The notes below the pieces were generated by a model. It saw only the letters and a program-made list of their open reading frames with translations. It ran no database searches and was not told the DNA's origin. From Nitrospiraceae bacterium UBA2600 (GTDB lineage: Bacteria > Nitrospirota > Thermodesulfovibrionia > Thermodesulfovibrionales > Thermodesulfovibrionaceae): DNA of 64,000 nucleotides. The stretch spans positions 62,001 to 126,000 of the forward strand of contig DDKK01000040.1 of the NCBI GenBank assembly GCA_002339325.1, given 5' to 3'. Position numbers and translations under genes: made by a program. This document shows positions 28,408 through 36,547 of the stretch, piece after piece. Numbering within the stretch: the first letter of the stretch is position 1; the number at the start of each line of letters is the position of its first letter.

Positions 28408-28665
28408 CTTTTACCCCCTTGTGAAGCTTATATTTTAATATCAAACTTCTCACTTGTTTTACTTGATAGGGTTTTGCTTTTCCATCAATCAACGGTTGCA
28501 AATTTATTATTTCCTCAATTTCTTCCCTAAAAATATATGATGACTTCCCTTTATTCTCTCCTTAAAGCCAAAATCTATTAACAGTTTTCTTAGATCTTCA
28601 AACCTTAAATTTTTATCTGATAATCCAGACAACAATTTATCAAGAAATTTTTTGTTTACGCTCAT
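28400..28665 (-). pseudogene. hicA: HicA toxin gene with a frameshift
   Basis: From ATG 28665 the frame encodes a normal HicA N-terminus (LRKLLIDFGFKERIKGSHHIF, key His in GSHH) and then hits a stop. The neighbouring frame continues as REEIEEIINLQPLIDGKAKP and YQVKQVRSLILKYKL, ending at 28400. One missing base in the A5 run at 28529-28533 (plus strand) explains the break; repaired length would be about 87 residues, a normal HicA. Either the toxin is dead, or there is a sequencing error. Confidence 0.8.
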
Positions 28666-28925
28666 TGATATATTTTATCACAGACTTTTCTTTTATCTAA
28701 AACTATTTAATTAAGGAAATTACGGTAACGAATAGTGTCAAAGCCTTGAAGCTAAAATTTACCATCAAAGAATTTGAATTTCTCTAGACAGTATTAATAT
28801 TTTCTAAAGTGTAAATAAATTTTTGAGTAAAGGCACGAACGGTCATTAATGGCTACAGATAAAATTTATATGAAAAAGGCAGAAGGGTTCTTTTTATCTG
28901 TTAAAGATTTTTATCGATGTATAAC

Positions 28926-28953
28926 AACGATGTCGGGACGTCCCGACATCGTT
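28926..28953. repeat. GC-centred palindrome 3, perfect 28 bp
   Basis: Half-site AACGATGTCGGGAC followed at once by its exact complement, no loop. It is not next to the end of any gene, so a terminator role is unlikely. Confidence 0.8.
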
Positions 28954-29072
28954 TCTGAATTCAAAACTTCTGAATGAGAAGTGATAGAAAAATTCCTATA
29001 GCTTATTATTGCAATATGTTTTCAATTTTTATCTGCGATTTCAATATTGTTTATGAGATTATTATTAAATTT

Positions 29073-29098
29073 AGATGTTGCCACGTGGCAACACATCT
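29073..29098. repeat. GC-centred palindrome 4, near-perfect
   Basis: Perfect core GTTGCCAC/GTGGCAAC (29077-29092) with outer arms AGAT/ATCT displaced by a 2-nt insertion (AC, 29093-29094). The arm AGATGTTGCCAC resembles that of palindrome 1. Confidence 0.7.
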
Positions 29099-29290
29099 GT
29101 TAATTATATTTTAAGTTCATAAATAAAACTATTATCGTGTCTAACAAAATAGTATTGTTAACCTTTATGGCATCGTTAAATCTGAAAGATATTGGCACTG
29201 AATATTTATTCCAGTTAGTCCCGAGTTTATCAATTTAGCGTCAAAAAATAGCAAAATCAGCTCTTAAACACTTGTTTTTACTTGATGTCC

Positions 29291-30041
29291 ACATCTGTCC
29301 AAAATAATTTTTAGAAGGAAGCCTCGATAGGGTAAAATTGTCTTGCCCAAAAAACAAACCCTATAAGGAGGCTTCCCATGAATAAGTTTAACAGTATTTT
29401 TGGACAAATTCTACAGATAGTTTCAAGGAGCGAGTTTTGCAAGGCAGTAATGGAGACAGGAACAGAAAAAGGAGCTAAGGGGTTCACCTGTTGGGAGCAG
29501 TTTGTTGCGATGCTTTTTTGCCAGTTAGCTAAGGCACATTCTTTAAGAGAGATAGGTGGCGGACTTGCAAGCTGTCTTGGGAAGGTAAAGCATCTTGGCA
29601 TTAAAGGTGCACCCAAACACTCAACTCTCTCTTATGCTAATGAACACAGACCATGGTAGCTTCATCAGATAAAGACCTTTGTAGGGACATCGCCGAATGC
29701 AGTAATGATACAGATTTGGACAGCATTGATAGCAATACTTATTCTTAGGTATTTGAAGTTTCGCTCCTCTCTTGGGTGGTCACTGAGCAACCTTGTGGTG
29801 ATGCTTAGGTATAATCTATTTACATATAGGGACTTATGGGAGTGGATAAATAATCCTTATGAAATGCTGCAGATTATGCCAGATGCAGAACAGCTTTCTT
29901 TAGAGGGGATTTAATTGGACAGCATAATGAAAGAGAGAGAAAAAAGAGGGGAACCTGATTTTGAAAACACGGATTAACCTGTCTAAAATCCTTGTTTTAT
30001 AAAGGATGATTCTATGAATTCAGATTATTTTGGACAGATGT
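29291..30041 (+). mobile_element. Internally deleted IS4-like insertion sequence remnant
   Basis: 751-bp element bounded by perfect 18-bp inverted repeats: ACATCTGTCCAAAATAAT at 29291-29308 and its complement at 30024-30041. Inside is a transposase gene lacking its middle. No target-site duplication is visible at the flanks (ATGTCC left, AAAGAC right). With intact ends it could still be moved in trans by a full copy elsewhere in the genome. Confidence 0.85.
29378..29914 (+). pseudogene. IS4-family (DUF4372-type) transposase, internal deletion
   Basis: The N-terminal part (93 residues: SREIGGG-like SLREIGGGLASCLGKVKHLG, HSTLSYANEHRPW) ends in TAG at 29657. The same frame resumes with the conserved C-terminus (QIKTFVGTSPNAVMIQIW, then ILILRYLKF). 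A full transposase of this group is nearly 400 residues, so about 200 middle residues including catalytic Asp residues are missing. Ribosome site AAGGAGG lies before ATG 29378. Confidence 0.85.
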
Positions 30042-30282
30042 AAAGACCTTTTATTAATTAATCTAAAATTTGTATACGACAACTTATTTTTTATCTAAAA
30101 ACTAATAAGCTCAAAATAACCCTGTTTCAATTTTCCATAAGGTTTTTGAAATAATTTCATTATTTATAACAAAATTTTGTTATGAATAGTTGATTTTCCT
30201 ATTATCTTTTCCTATTATCTAGTAATATAATCATGTCATAATATCTTGACTATTTATAACATTTCTACTAAGATAAAAAGAA

Positions 30283-30864
30283 ATGCTTACTCTAAAAAAG
30301 AATTCCTTTATTATAACATCTTCGCAGGAAGGAGAAATATATAATCTTACCGAAGATGAACTTAACAGGCTTACCACAGAATTTCAGAAATGGTTTGAGG
30401 AAAAGAAAGGCATTGTAAGGGTAAGATACTGGCTTGTATTTTTATTCCTGAGATACACAGGGGCAAGAATCTCAGAAATTAATGAAATCCGTGATATAGA
30501 TTTCAGAAACTCAACGGTAAGGCTTATAACCCTTAAAAGAACTGGCAGAAAAAAAGGACAGTATAGAATTATCCCTATTCCTGACAGGCTTATCTCCGCG
30601 TATATAAGAACTGTAAAAATATATCCTTCTTTAGAAGGTAAGGTTTTCAAAATAGAGAGAAATAATTTTTTCACTGTTTTTAGAGAAATTTGCAAAAAAG
30701 CAGGGATTCCGTCTGAAATTTCACACCCCCATGTTTTAAGGCATAAAAGAGCGATAGAGCTACTGAGGGCAGGTATTCCGACTACTGTAGTTCAGCAGTT
30801 AATGGAACATGCAAGTTTAAATACAACAGCTATGTATTTGAGATTCAGTAATATTGAGATGTAG
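30283..30864 (+). CDS. Short tyrosine recombinase, catalytic domain only
   Basis: 193-residue XerC/D-like protein without a full N-terminal core-binding domain. Catalytic residues are present: Arg in YTGARISEI, HVLRHKRA (His-x-x-Arg), MEHASLNTT (His) and Tyr in TAMYLRFSN. It begins after a short 30-residue N-terminal stretch. It is the first of four rightward genes (with druA, nurA, herA), 46 nt before druA, which suggests it belongs to that cassette and not to the plasmid-like module. Confidence 0.85.
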   Translation: MLTLKKNSFIITSSQEGEIYNLTEDELNRLTTEFQKWFEEKKGIVRVRYWLVFLFLRYTGARISEINEIRDIDFRNSTVRLITLKRTGRKKGQYRIIPIPDRLISAYIRTVKIYPSLEGKVFKIERNNFFTVFREICKKAGIPSEISHPHVLRHKRAIELLRAGIPTTVVQQLMEHASLNTTAMYLRFSNIEM

Positions 30865-30910
30865 GGATTGATGAAAAGTAAGAGATTAATATAAGTTCAG
30901 ATAGAAAGAA

Positions 30911-32050
30911 ATGGAATTAAATCAGTTTGAAAATGAACTGAGAGAGCAAATCATTAAGGCATTAAAAGAACAAGGATTTAAAATAAATCCTCATTTAAGA
31001 CCAGTAGAATGTAACAAGGAAGTATATCGCAGTATTCAACTGAAATCAAAGTTTGAACAAATGTCTTTGCATAAAAAATTTTTATTGAATTCCATAAAAC
31101 AAGTAAAAAATTACTGTAGAAATGGTTATGAAATTAGCCCCGAAAAGATTACTTTACAGGTAAGAGAAGTTAAATGTAGGTCAATGGAGGAAGTTTTATT
31201 TAAATGGTGGAATTTAGTTTGGTGGAGCATCCCTTATCAGCGTCCTTATGGACGCCAGTTGAGATTTTTGCTTTGGGATATCAGTCATGATGCTCCTTTT
31301 GGCTTAATTGGTTTACAAAGTCCTGTATTAAAATTGTCTGTTCGTGATAAATATCTTGAGTTACCTAAAGAGACAATGGATATCTGGGTAAATATGTCAA
31401 TGAACGCTCAAAGAGTTGGTGCACTGCCTCCATACAATCAATTAATTGGTGGGAAAATGGTTGCTCTAGCATTAACCTGTAATGAAATAAGAGATTTTTA
31501 CAGAAAAAAATATGGAAATACTATAACAATCTTACAAAAAAGAAAATTAAAACCAGAACTTTTGTTTATAACTACAACAAGTGCCTTTGGCAAAAGTAGC
31601 ATATATAATCGCTTGAAATATAATGGAGAGACTATTGCTATTAATCTTGGTTATACAAGAGGTGCTGGCACCTTCCATATTCCTGAGAGTTTATATGAAC
31701 AAATTTTAAAATTTTTATCCCTTAAAGGAGTTAATATTGCCAGAGGCTATGGATATGGTCCGTCAAGAAAAATTAAACTGATAACTCTTGGTTTAAGATT
31801 GCTTGGGTTGTTTCAGTATGAGTATCACGGAATTAAACGAGAATTCTATCTCTTTCCGCTTGTTAAAAATCTAAAAGAAGTTATTCAAAAAGGGCAAGAA
31901 CCTATATGGATTGACCGTCCTTTTGGCGAGCTGGTTGATTACTGGAAGAAAAGATGGGCACTGCCACGAGCAGAAAGAATATCTAACTGGAAATACTTTA
32001 ATAGTCATAAGTTTTTTGAAGAAACCGAAAAAATGCTAAAAGAGATATAG
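30911..32050 (+). CDS. druA: DruA-family (DUF4338) protein
   Basis: 379-residue member of the DUF4338 family that includes DruA of Druantia anti-phage systems. Family hallmarks: LLWDISHDAPFGLIGLQSPV, then MSMNAQRVGALPPYNQLIGG with KMVALALTCNEI, and the C-terminal half with GYGYGPSRKIK. The biochemical activity of the family is unknown. Its stop is immediately followed by the ATG of the nurA gene (no gap). The large DruE helicase that defines canonical Druantia is absent. Confidence 0.85.
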   Translation: MELNQFENELREQIIKALKEQGFKINPHLRPVECNKEVYRSIQLKSKFEQMSLHKKFLLNSIKQVKNYCRNGYEISPEKITLQVREVKCRSMEEVLFKWWNLVWWSIPYQRPYGRQLRFLLWDISHDAPFGLIGLQSPVLKLSVRDKYLELPKETMDIWVNMSMNAQRVGALPPYNQLIGGKMVALALTCNEIRDFYRKKYGNTITILQKRKLKPELLFITTTSAFGKSSIYNRLKYNGETIAINLGYTRGAGTFHIPESLYEQILKFLSLKGVNIARGYGYGPSRKIKLITLGLRLLGLFQYEYHGIKREFYLFPLVKNLKEVIQKGQEPIWIDRPFGELVDYWKKRWALPRAERISNWKYFNSHKFFEETEKMLKEI

Positions 32051-33202
32051 ATGGAAAAGTTTAATCAAACACCTTTTGCTGAACTTCCAGAAGCTTTGGT
32101 GGAAGAGATGCTTTCTAAAAGTGAGCAAGTCGGGGATAAGCTTTATGATTCTTTTAAAGAAATTCAAAATAATAAAGATAATTTACGAAAACAATTACAA
32201 GAACAAAATATTCTAAAACAAGATACAGAAGTTGGCTATCCGGGAATCCCAACAACTTGTGGTGTAGATGGTTCATATGCTGTTGAGAGGCTTTTAACGA
32301 CTGATTTAGTTGCCTGTGCAGCAGTTGCCTGTGAAGGATTAACTCCTCCCTCTGAAAGAAGATACTGGGTAAAGCCTCATCATAGAGTATTTATTCATCC
32401 AGAGAAGCACGATCCAGATACAGGCACGGTTGCCAGGGGAGTAATGATAGAAATGGAATTTGAGCTTGCAGCAAATGCTCCTCATGATATAGTTTTTTTA
32501 GATGGTTCTTTTACAACGCCTTTAATTTATATGAATCAGGCCATAAATAAAGTTTTAGAATGGGAAAATGAAAACAATAGCACACAAATTGGGAAAGCAC
32601 TAAGAGAAAGATTCAGGAAATTCCTTGAGGATTATAAAACCATTCTAAAGTCTGAAAGAACTGATAAATTATGGGTAAGTTTACCTAAATATACTACAAG
32701 AAGAGAATTGGGCAAAATATTAAATTGGTCATCCAATTATGATGACCGTGCAATTTTAACTGCCATTTTATTACCAGGTGAATTTACCTTACCGGTTCCT
32801 TTAGAAAAGCCTCATCAACCATGGCATTTGAAAATGCCTTCTGATGATCCAGAACTTGAGAGATTAAAGGATGATGTTATTTCAGCAATAAATAAAATTT
32901 ATGTTATATATTACAGACCCTATAGCTGGACACCTGTTTTTAGAATTGAAATCGCCTCTTCTATTGCTTTTAATAATTTTCGGATAGCAATATTGCTTCA
33001 AGGTGTCAGATATCAGTCTGGAACACCCGGAATTATGGAACTTTATCCTCTTTACATAGCAGACCGAATGGTAAAACACCTTGGCAGTGCTATTCCTGCC
33101 TTCAGACAAACAGCTACCAGGAGAATGACAGAACTGCATCAGGGCGATGTTGGAGAAATATTTTTTAGTATGCATGGTTATAGAACAGAAAGTTGGAGGT
33201 AA
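32051..33202 (+). CDS. nurA: NurA-domain nuclease
   Basis: 383-residue protein of the NurA family of 5'-3' nucleases, partners of HerA in archaeal and bacterial DNA-end resection. Metal-binding signatures: TTCGVDGSYAVERL (Asp about 73) and DIVFLDGSF (Asp about 151), plus C-terminal LYPLYIADRMVKHL typical of NurA. Residues 15-60 are a coiled coil. It is translationally adjacent to druA and 30 nt before herA, making a nuclease-translocase pair very likely. Confidence 0.85.
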   Translation: MEKFNQTPFAELPEALVEEMLSKSEQVGDKLYDSFKEIQNNKDNLRKQLQEQNILKQDTEVGYPGIPTTCGVDGSYAVERLLTTDLVACAAVACEGLTPPSERRYWVKPHHRVFIHPEKHDPDTGTVARGVMIEMEFELAANAPHDIVFLDGSFTTPLIYMNQAINKVLEWENENNSTQIGKALRERFRKFLEDYKTILKSERTDKLWVSLPKYTTRRELGKILNWSSNYDDRAILTAILLPGEFTLPVPLEKPHQPWHLKMPSDDPELERLKDDVISAINKIYVIYYRPYSWTPVFRIEIASSIAFNNFRIAILLQGVRYQSGTPGIMELYPLYIADRMVKHLGSAIPAFRQTATRRMTELHQGDVGEIFFSMHGYRTESWR

Positions 33203-33232
33203 AAAGTAAAGCGAATAGGGGGTGATTAAAAA

Positions 33233-35035
33233 ATGTCGGATATAAATGTTGACCAACTAATTAATTCCTCTGAACGAATTGGTACAATAGGTTCCCCTTC
33301 TTCCACAAGTGAGCTTTCCATAGATATTCTTGGCACTGCAGTTGGGAGGAAACTGGTGGGTGAGCTTGCTCTTTTTAGCTTTTACCAAGATGGCAAGCCC
33401 CATTATGCCTTAGGGCAGATAACAGAGGTTCAATTAAAAAATATATGGCTCGAAGATCCAACAATGAGATCTCTTGCAAGACAGAGGGGACAGGTAAATC
33501 CTGTAAGCGGACAACAGGATACTCATCTTGGTGAGATGACAGTAAGTGCAGTGTTCAGAGATGATGGTTATAGATTTGAACCAAGTATTCTGGGAACTGT
33601 TCCAGCAACAGGAACTTTTATACATCTGGTAAGTGATCCAATATTAAATAAATTATTAGAAAATTACAAAGAAGAAATATTTTATCTTGGTCATGTTTAT
33701 GGTTCAACACCAAAACTACCTTTCTGGTTTAAACATTTTGGAACAGGACTACATGGAGCTGGTGAGGCATACCATATCGGAATTTTCGGTAAAACCGGTT
33801 CTGGAAAGTCAGTTCTGGCAAAGATGATTCTCTTGGCCTATGCAAGATATCCTGAGATGGCTATATTTGTGATTGATCCCCAGGGAGAATTTTCAAAAGA
33901 TGTCCGAGGAGAAATAAGGACAGAAGGATTTCCTTTAAATTTATCCGATATCTTTTCATATTTAAACAAAGAAGTCGTCATTACAAATGTTAGAAATTTG
34001 ATTCTGGATAGATGGGATCTTTTCAGTGAAATTCTTTATGAATCTCCGTTTTTTGAACGCCTAAGCATTCCAAAAGGTGAAAATAGAAGAATAGCTTCTG
34101 AAGTCTTAGCAGAAAGATTGCAGAGAGCAGGTATTACTTTACAAAATTTATATCAACGTGAATCATTTAATCGTACATGGCAAATTATTGGCGATTCAAA
34201 TGTTCAGATGCAATTCTATAGAACTTCGCAATCTCGTGACAGGTTTAATGCAGTTTATCAAGAATCAGATCAAAATGAGTTTTTTAATAATTATTGGATT
34301 CCGGTAACCAGGTTATTCAGAAAAGATCGTGAAGGAGCTATAAGTGTTGATAATCTTATACAACAAACTTTTGATGTGAATAGAAATCGTCGCCCAGTTG
34401 TGGTTATAGACCTGTCAAAGGAGATGGCATCGGGACTTTTCTGGAATGAGACAATACAGGCACTGGTTATAAAAAGGTTATTAGACGGACTAACTTATCT
34501 GGCTGAAAATGCTTATCGTGAAAACAGATTTTTAAATACTCTTGTGATACTGGACGAAGCCCACAGATTAGCCCCGAGAGATAAAATTGAAAATGAAAAA
34601 CAGGAAAGTGTTAGAATGTCCTTGCTGGATGCAGTGAGAACTACAAGAAAATATGGACTTGGCTGGATGTTTATCAGTCAGACATTGTCAAGTTTACATA
34701 AAGAAATTATCAATCAATTGAGAATTTTTTTCTTTGGATTTGGTTTATCTATGGGTACAGAGTTTATGTCTTTAAAAGAGATTGTTGGCGGAGAACCTAA
34801 TGCTTTAAAACTTTATCAATCATTTCGTGACCCTCACAGTGCTTTTGATATTACATCCAGACAATATTCTTTCATGACTGTGGGTCCAGTCTCTCCTCTT
34901 TCATTTGCTGGTACACCTCTTTTCTTTACTTCATTTAATAATCCTGAAGAATTTTTGAGAACCAATAGATTATTAAGACAAGTTCAAAAGTTTTTTGTTT
35001 CTGGAGGCTCTGGAAAACTTTTTAATGAAAAATAA
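33233..35035 (+). CDS. herA: HerA-like hexameric ATPase/translocase
   Basis: 600-residue FtsK/HerA-superfamily ATPase. An N-terminal HAS-barrel-like beta domain (about 30-155) precedes Walker A FGKTGSGKSVLAKM (185-198), VVVIDLSKEM, Walker B TLVILDEAHRLAPRD (about 438) and a sensor/Arg region (DAVRTTRKYGLGWMFISQT). It should form a hexamer that pumps DNA and drives NurA. GGGGGTG ribosome site upstream. Last gene of the recombinase-DruA-NurA-HerA cassette. Confidence 0.9.
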   Translation: MSDINVDQLINSSERIGTIGSPSSTSELSIDILGTAVGRKLVGELALFSFYQDGKPHYALGQITEVQLKNIWLEDPTMRSLARQRGQVNPVSGQQDTHLGEMTVSAVFRDDGYRFEPSILGTVPATGTFIHLVSDPILNKLLENYKEEIFYLGHVYGSTPKLPFWFKHFGTGLHGAGEAYHIGIFGKTGSGKSVLAKMILLAYARYPEMAIFVIDPQGEFSKDVRGEIRTEGFPLNLSDIFSYLNKEVVITNVRNLILDRWDLFSEILYESPFFERLSIPKGENRRIASEVLAERLQRAGITLQNLYQRESFNRTWQIIGDSNVQMQFYRTSQSRDRFNAVYQESDQNEFFNNYWIPVTRLFRKDREGAISVDNLIQQTFDVNRNRRPVVVIDLSKEMASGLFWNETIQALVIKRLLDGLTYLAENAYRENRFLNTLVILDEAHRLAPRDKIENEKQESVRMSLLDAVRTTRKYGLGWMFISQTLSSLHKEIINQLRIFFFGFGLSMGTEFMSLKEIVGGEPNALKLYQSFRDPHSAFDITSRQYSFMTVGPVSPLSFAGTPLFFTSFNNPEEFLRTNRLLRQVQKFFVSGGSGKLFNEK

Positions 35036-35350
35036 AGATTAATATAAATGGATAAAATGCCTAAATGTACTTTAAAATTCTAACTGTTTGAAGAAGAGTA
35101 TACCCTTAAAACCTATCTAAACGGGAAAAATTGATAGAGGTTGTATATGAGTTGGACAAATATTTGCTGGATAAGTTCCCAGTTCAAGAACATGTTTTTT
35201 CACGATTAGAGAGATAGCAGAAAAAGGTAGAGATAAACTATGGCAAATAATGGAATACTATAACCTGTCATTGGACGATGATGACTAAAATTATAAGTAA
35301 TAGAAAGTGAAAATTATTAGAAATTTATTTGTATTTATTCGCTTAATTAG
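35036..35350. other. Spacer with decayed coding remnants
   Basis: No intact gene. Short open stretches on the plus strand (35131-35218, and ending at 35288 with LWQIMEYYNLSLDDDD) look like pieces of a broken gene in two frames. The family is not recognisable. Confidence 0.3.
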
Positions 35351-35560
35351 TTTATTTTTTTAACTTCTCTTGATTCCTATGCTATTACCTGTCAAGTAAT
35401 CCGTATCCTTAAAGGTGATATTTTTCATTGTCTACCTAAAAAGCCACCATTTGGTGCTAAAGTTCACAAATATGGCAACATCTCAGTTAGCATGGATGGT
35501 ATTGATGCTCCTGAAAAAAGGCAGAATTATGTTAAAGATACAGGACTTTCAATTAAGTAA
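35351..35560 (+). pseudogene. Thermonuclease (SNase-like) fragment
   Basis: An open stretch without a start codon encodes about 69 residues. ITCQVIRILKGDIFHCLP and VSMDGIDAPEKRQNY match the beginning of the staphylococcal-nuclease fold, where the motif is normally RLxGIDAPE. The protein ends soon after, so most of the OB fold and the catalytic Arg/Glu region are missing. Probably a remnant. Confidence 0.45.
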
Positions 35561-35786
35561 AGAATTGGTAGCAAAAATGTAAATCTTGACGTTAAAGAGA
35601 GAATACCCTCTAAAATTTACCCCTATCCATAAAATTTGAAATTTCTACTAAAAACTCTGTAAATTTTTTTTAGCATTCTCTTCCCCTACAACACTCTATA
35701 AATCTAGAACTTTACTTACATTAGCTGCTTCAAATTTCTTCACCTTATTATAACAAAAACTTGATTTTTTTTATTTATTAGCATGG

Positions 35787-35792
35787 TATAAT
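35787..35792 (+). promoter_or_regulatory. -10 box for the 58-residue gene, leaderless type
   Basis: TATAAT ends 6 nt before ATG 35799. A TTGATT at 35761 is 20 nt upstream, longer than ideal for a -35. Confidence 0.35.
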
Positions 35793-35798
35793 ATAAAT

Positions 35799-35975
35799 AT
35801 GGATATTGATGTGAATGTAATAAAAGAGTATATTTCTCAGAAAGAAAAATTAAGGAATTTATTCTCTGACTTAGAAATTCTTGAAAAAATGTGGGATGAG
35901 GATTATAAGAAACGCAAAAGCAAGGAAAAAGATAACAATATAATTTCAGATAAAAAGCCAGAGGATAGTGAATAA
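35799..35975 (+). CDS. Small charged protein, unknown function
   Basis: 58 residues, highly charged and predicted helical (VIKEYISQKEKLRNLFSDLE, then a Lys/Asp-rich tail). No ribosome site, but a -10 box sits at the spacing seen for other leaderless genes here. It precedes the Fic-like gene by 126 nt on the same strand and could be an antitoxin-like partner, but that is only positional inference. I do not recognise it. Confidence 0.45.
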   Translation: MDIDVNVIKEYISQKEKLRNLFSDLEILEKMWDEDYKKRKSKEKDNNIISDKKPEDSE

Positions 35976-36101
35976 TAAAATACTTTGACAATAAATTTCT
36001 TTGAGGCGTCTATCTATTATTCACTCTTAAATGGCTCTCGATAAATATAAATCCCGTTCAAACATTATTAATAATATTCTAAAATCCTAAAGAATTATAA
36101 A

Positions 36102-36530
36102 ATGAACGAAAATTTTTATAGAATATTTGAGAAAATTTACAAGCGAAGAAAAGAAATTCTACTAAAGCTATCGGGGAAAAGTATTATTCTCCCAACAGTT
36201 GATGAAATTATTGAAATTAATAAAAGAATCACCCAAATCCACAGGGAGACTTATGAAATAAAAGATTTAAGAATTTTGCATCACATTGTAGATTCAGTCA
36301 AGAATGAAAAGGAAGTTTTAAAAGCAGCACTGATATTATTTGAAAAAATTATAAAAAACAGGCCATTCAAAGAAGGCAATAAAAGAACAGCTGTGATTGT
36401 CTTTGACATGACTTTAGAAAATAACAACGTAAATATAGAGATTTCCAATGAAAAGCTTTATCAATGGGCGATTGGATTGACTGAAAATCGAATAACAACT
36501 GATGATATAATCAAACAAATCAATTTTTGA
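36102..36530 (+). CDS. Fic/Doc-family protein with altered active site
   Basis: 142-residue Fic-fold protein. Fic and Doc enzymes transfer AMP or phosphate to proteins using HPFx(D/E)GNxR. Here the motif reads RPFKEGNKRTA: the flexible loop, the Asn and the Arg are kept, but the catalytic His is Arg. The protein is therefore probably inactive or catalytically altered. It is convergent with the nucleotidyltransferase-like gene, ending 18 nt from it. Confidence 0.75.
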   Translation: MNENFYRIFEKIYKRRKEILLKLSGKSIILPTVDEIIEINKRITQIHRETYEIKDLRILHHIVDSVKNEKEVLKAALILFEKIIKNRPFKEGNKRTAVIVFDMTLENNNVNIEISNEKLYQWAIGLTENRITTDDIIKQINF

Positions 36531-36547
36531 AAAATGTGCGGAAATCA

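Larger units (their letters stand above)
28666..29290. other. Non-coding region with two GC-centred palindromes
   Basis: No coding frame supported. It contains palindromes at 28926-28953 and 29073-29098, 119 bp apart, in an AT-rich background, up to the left end of the IS remnant. Confidence 0.5.

Noticed and set aside
30911..35035. Complete Druantia system
   Set aside because: DruE and other Druantia genes are absent; only DruA is present, with NurA and HerA.
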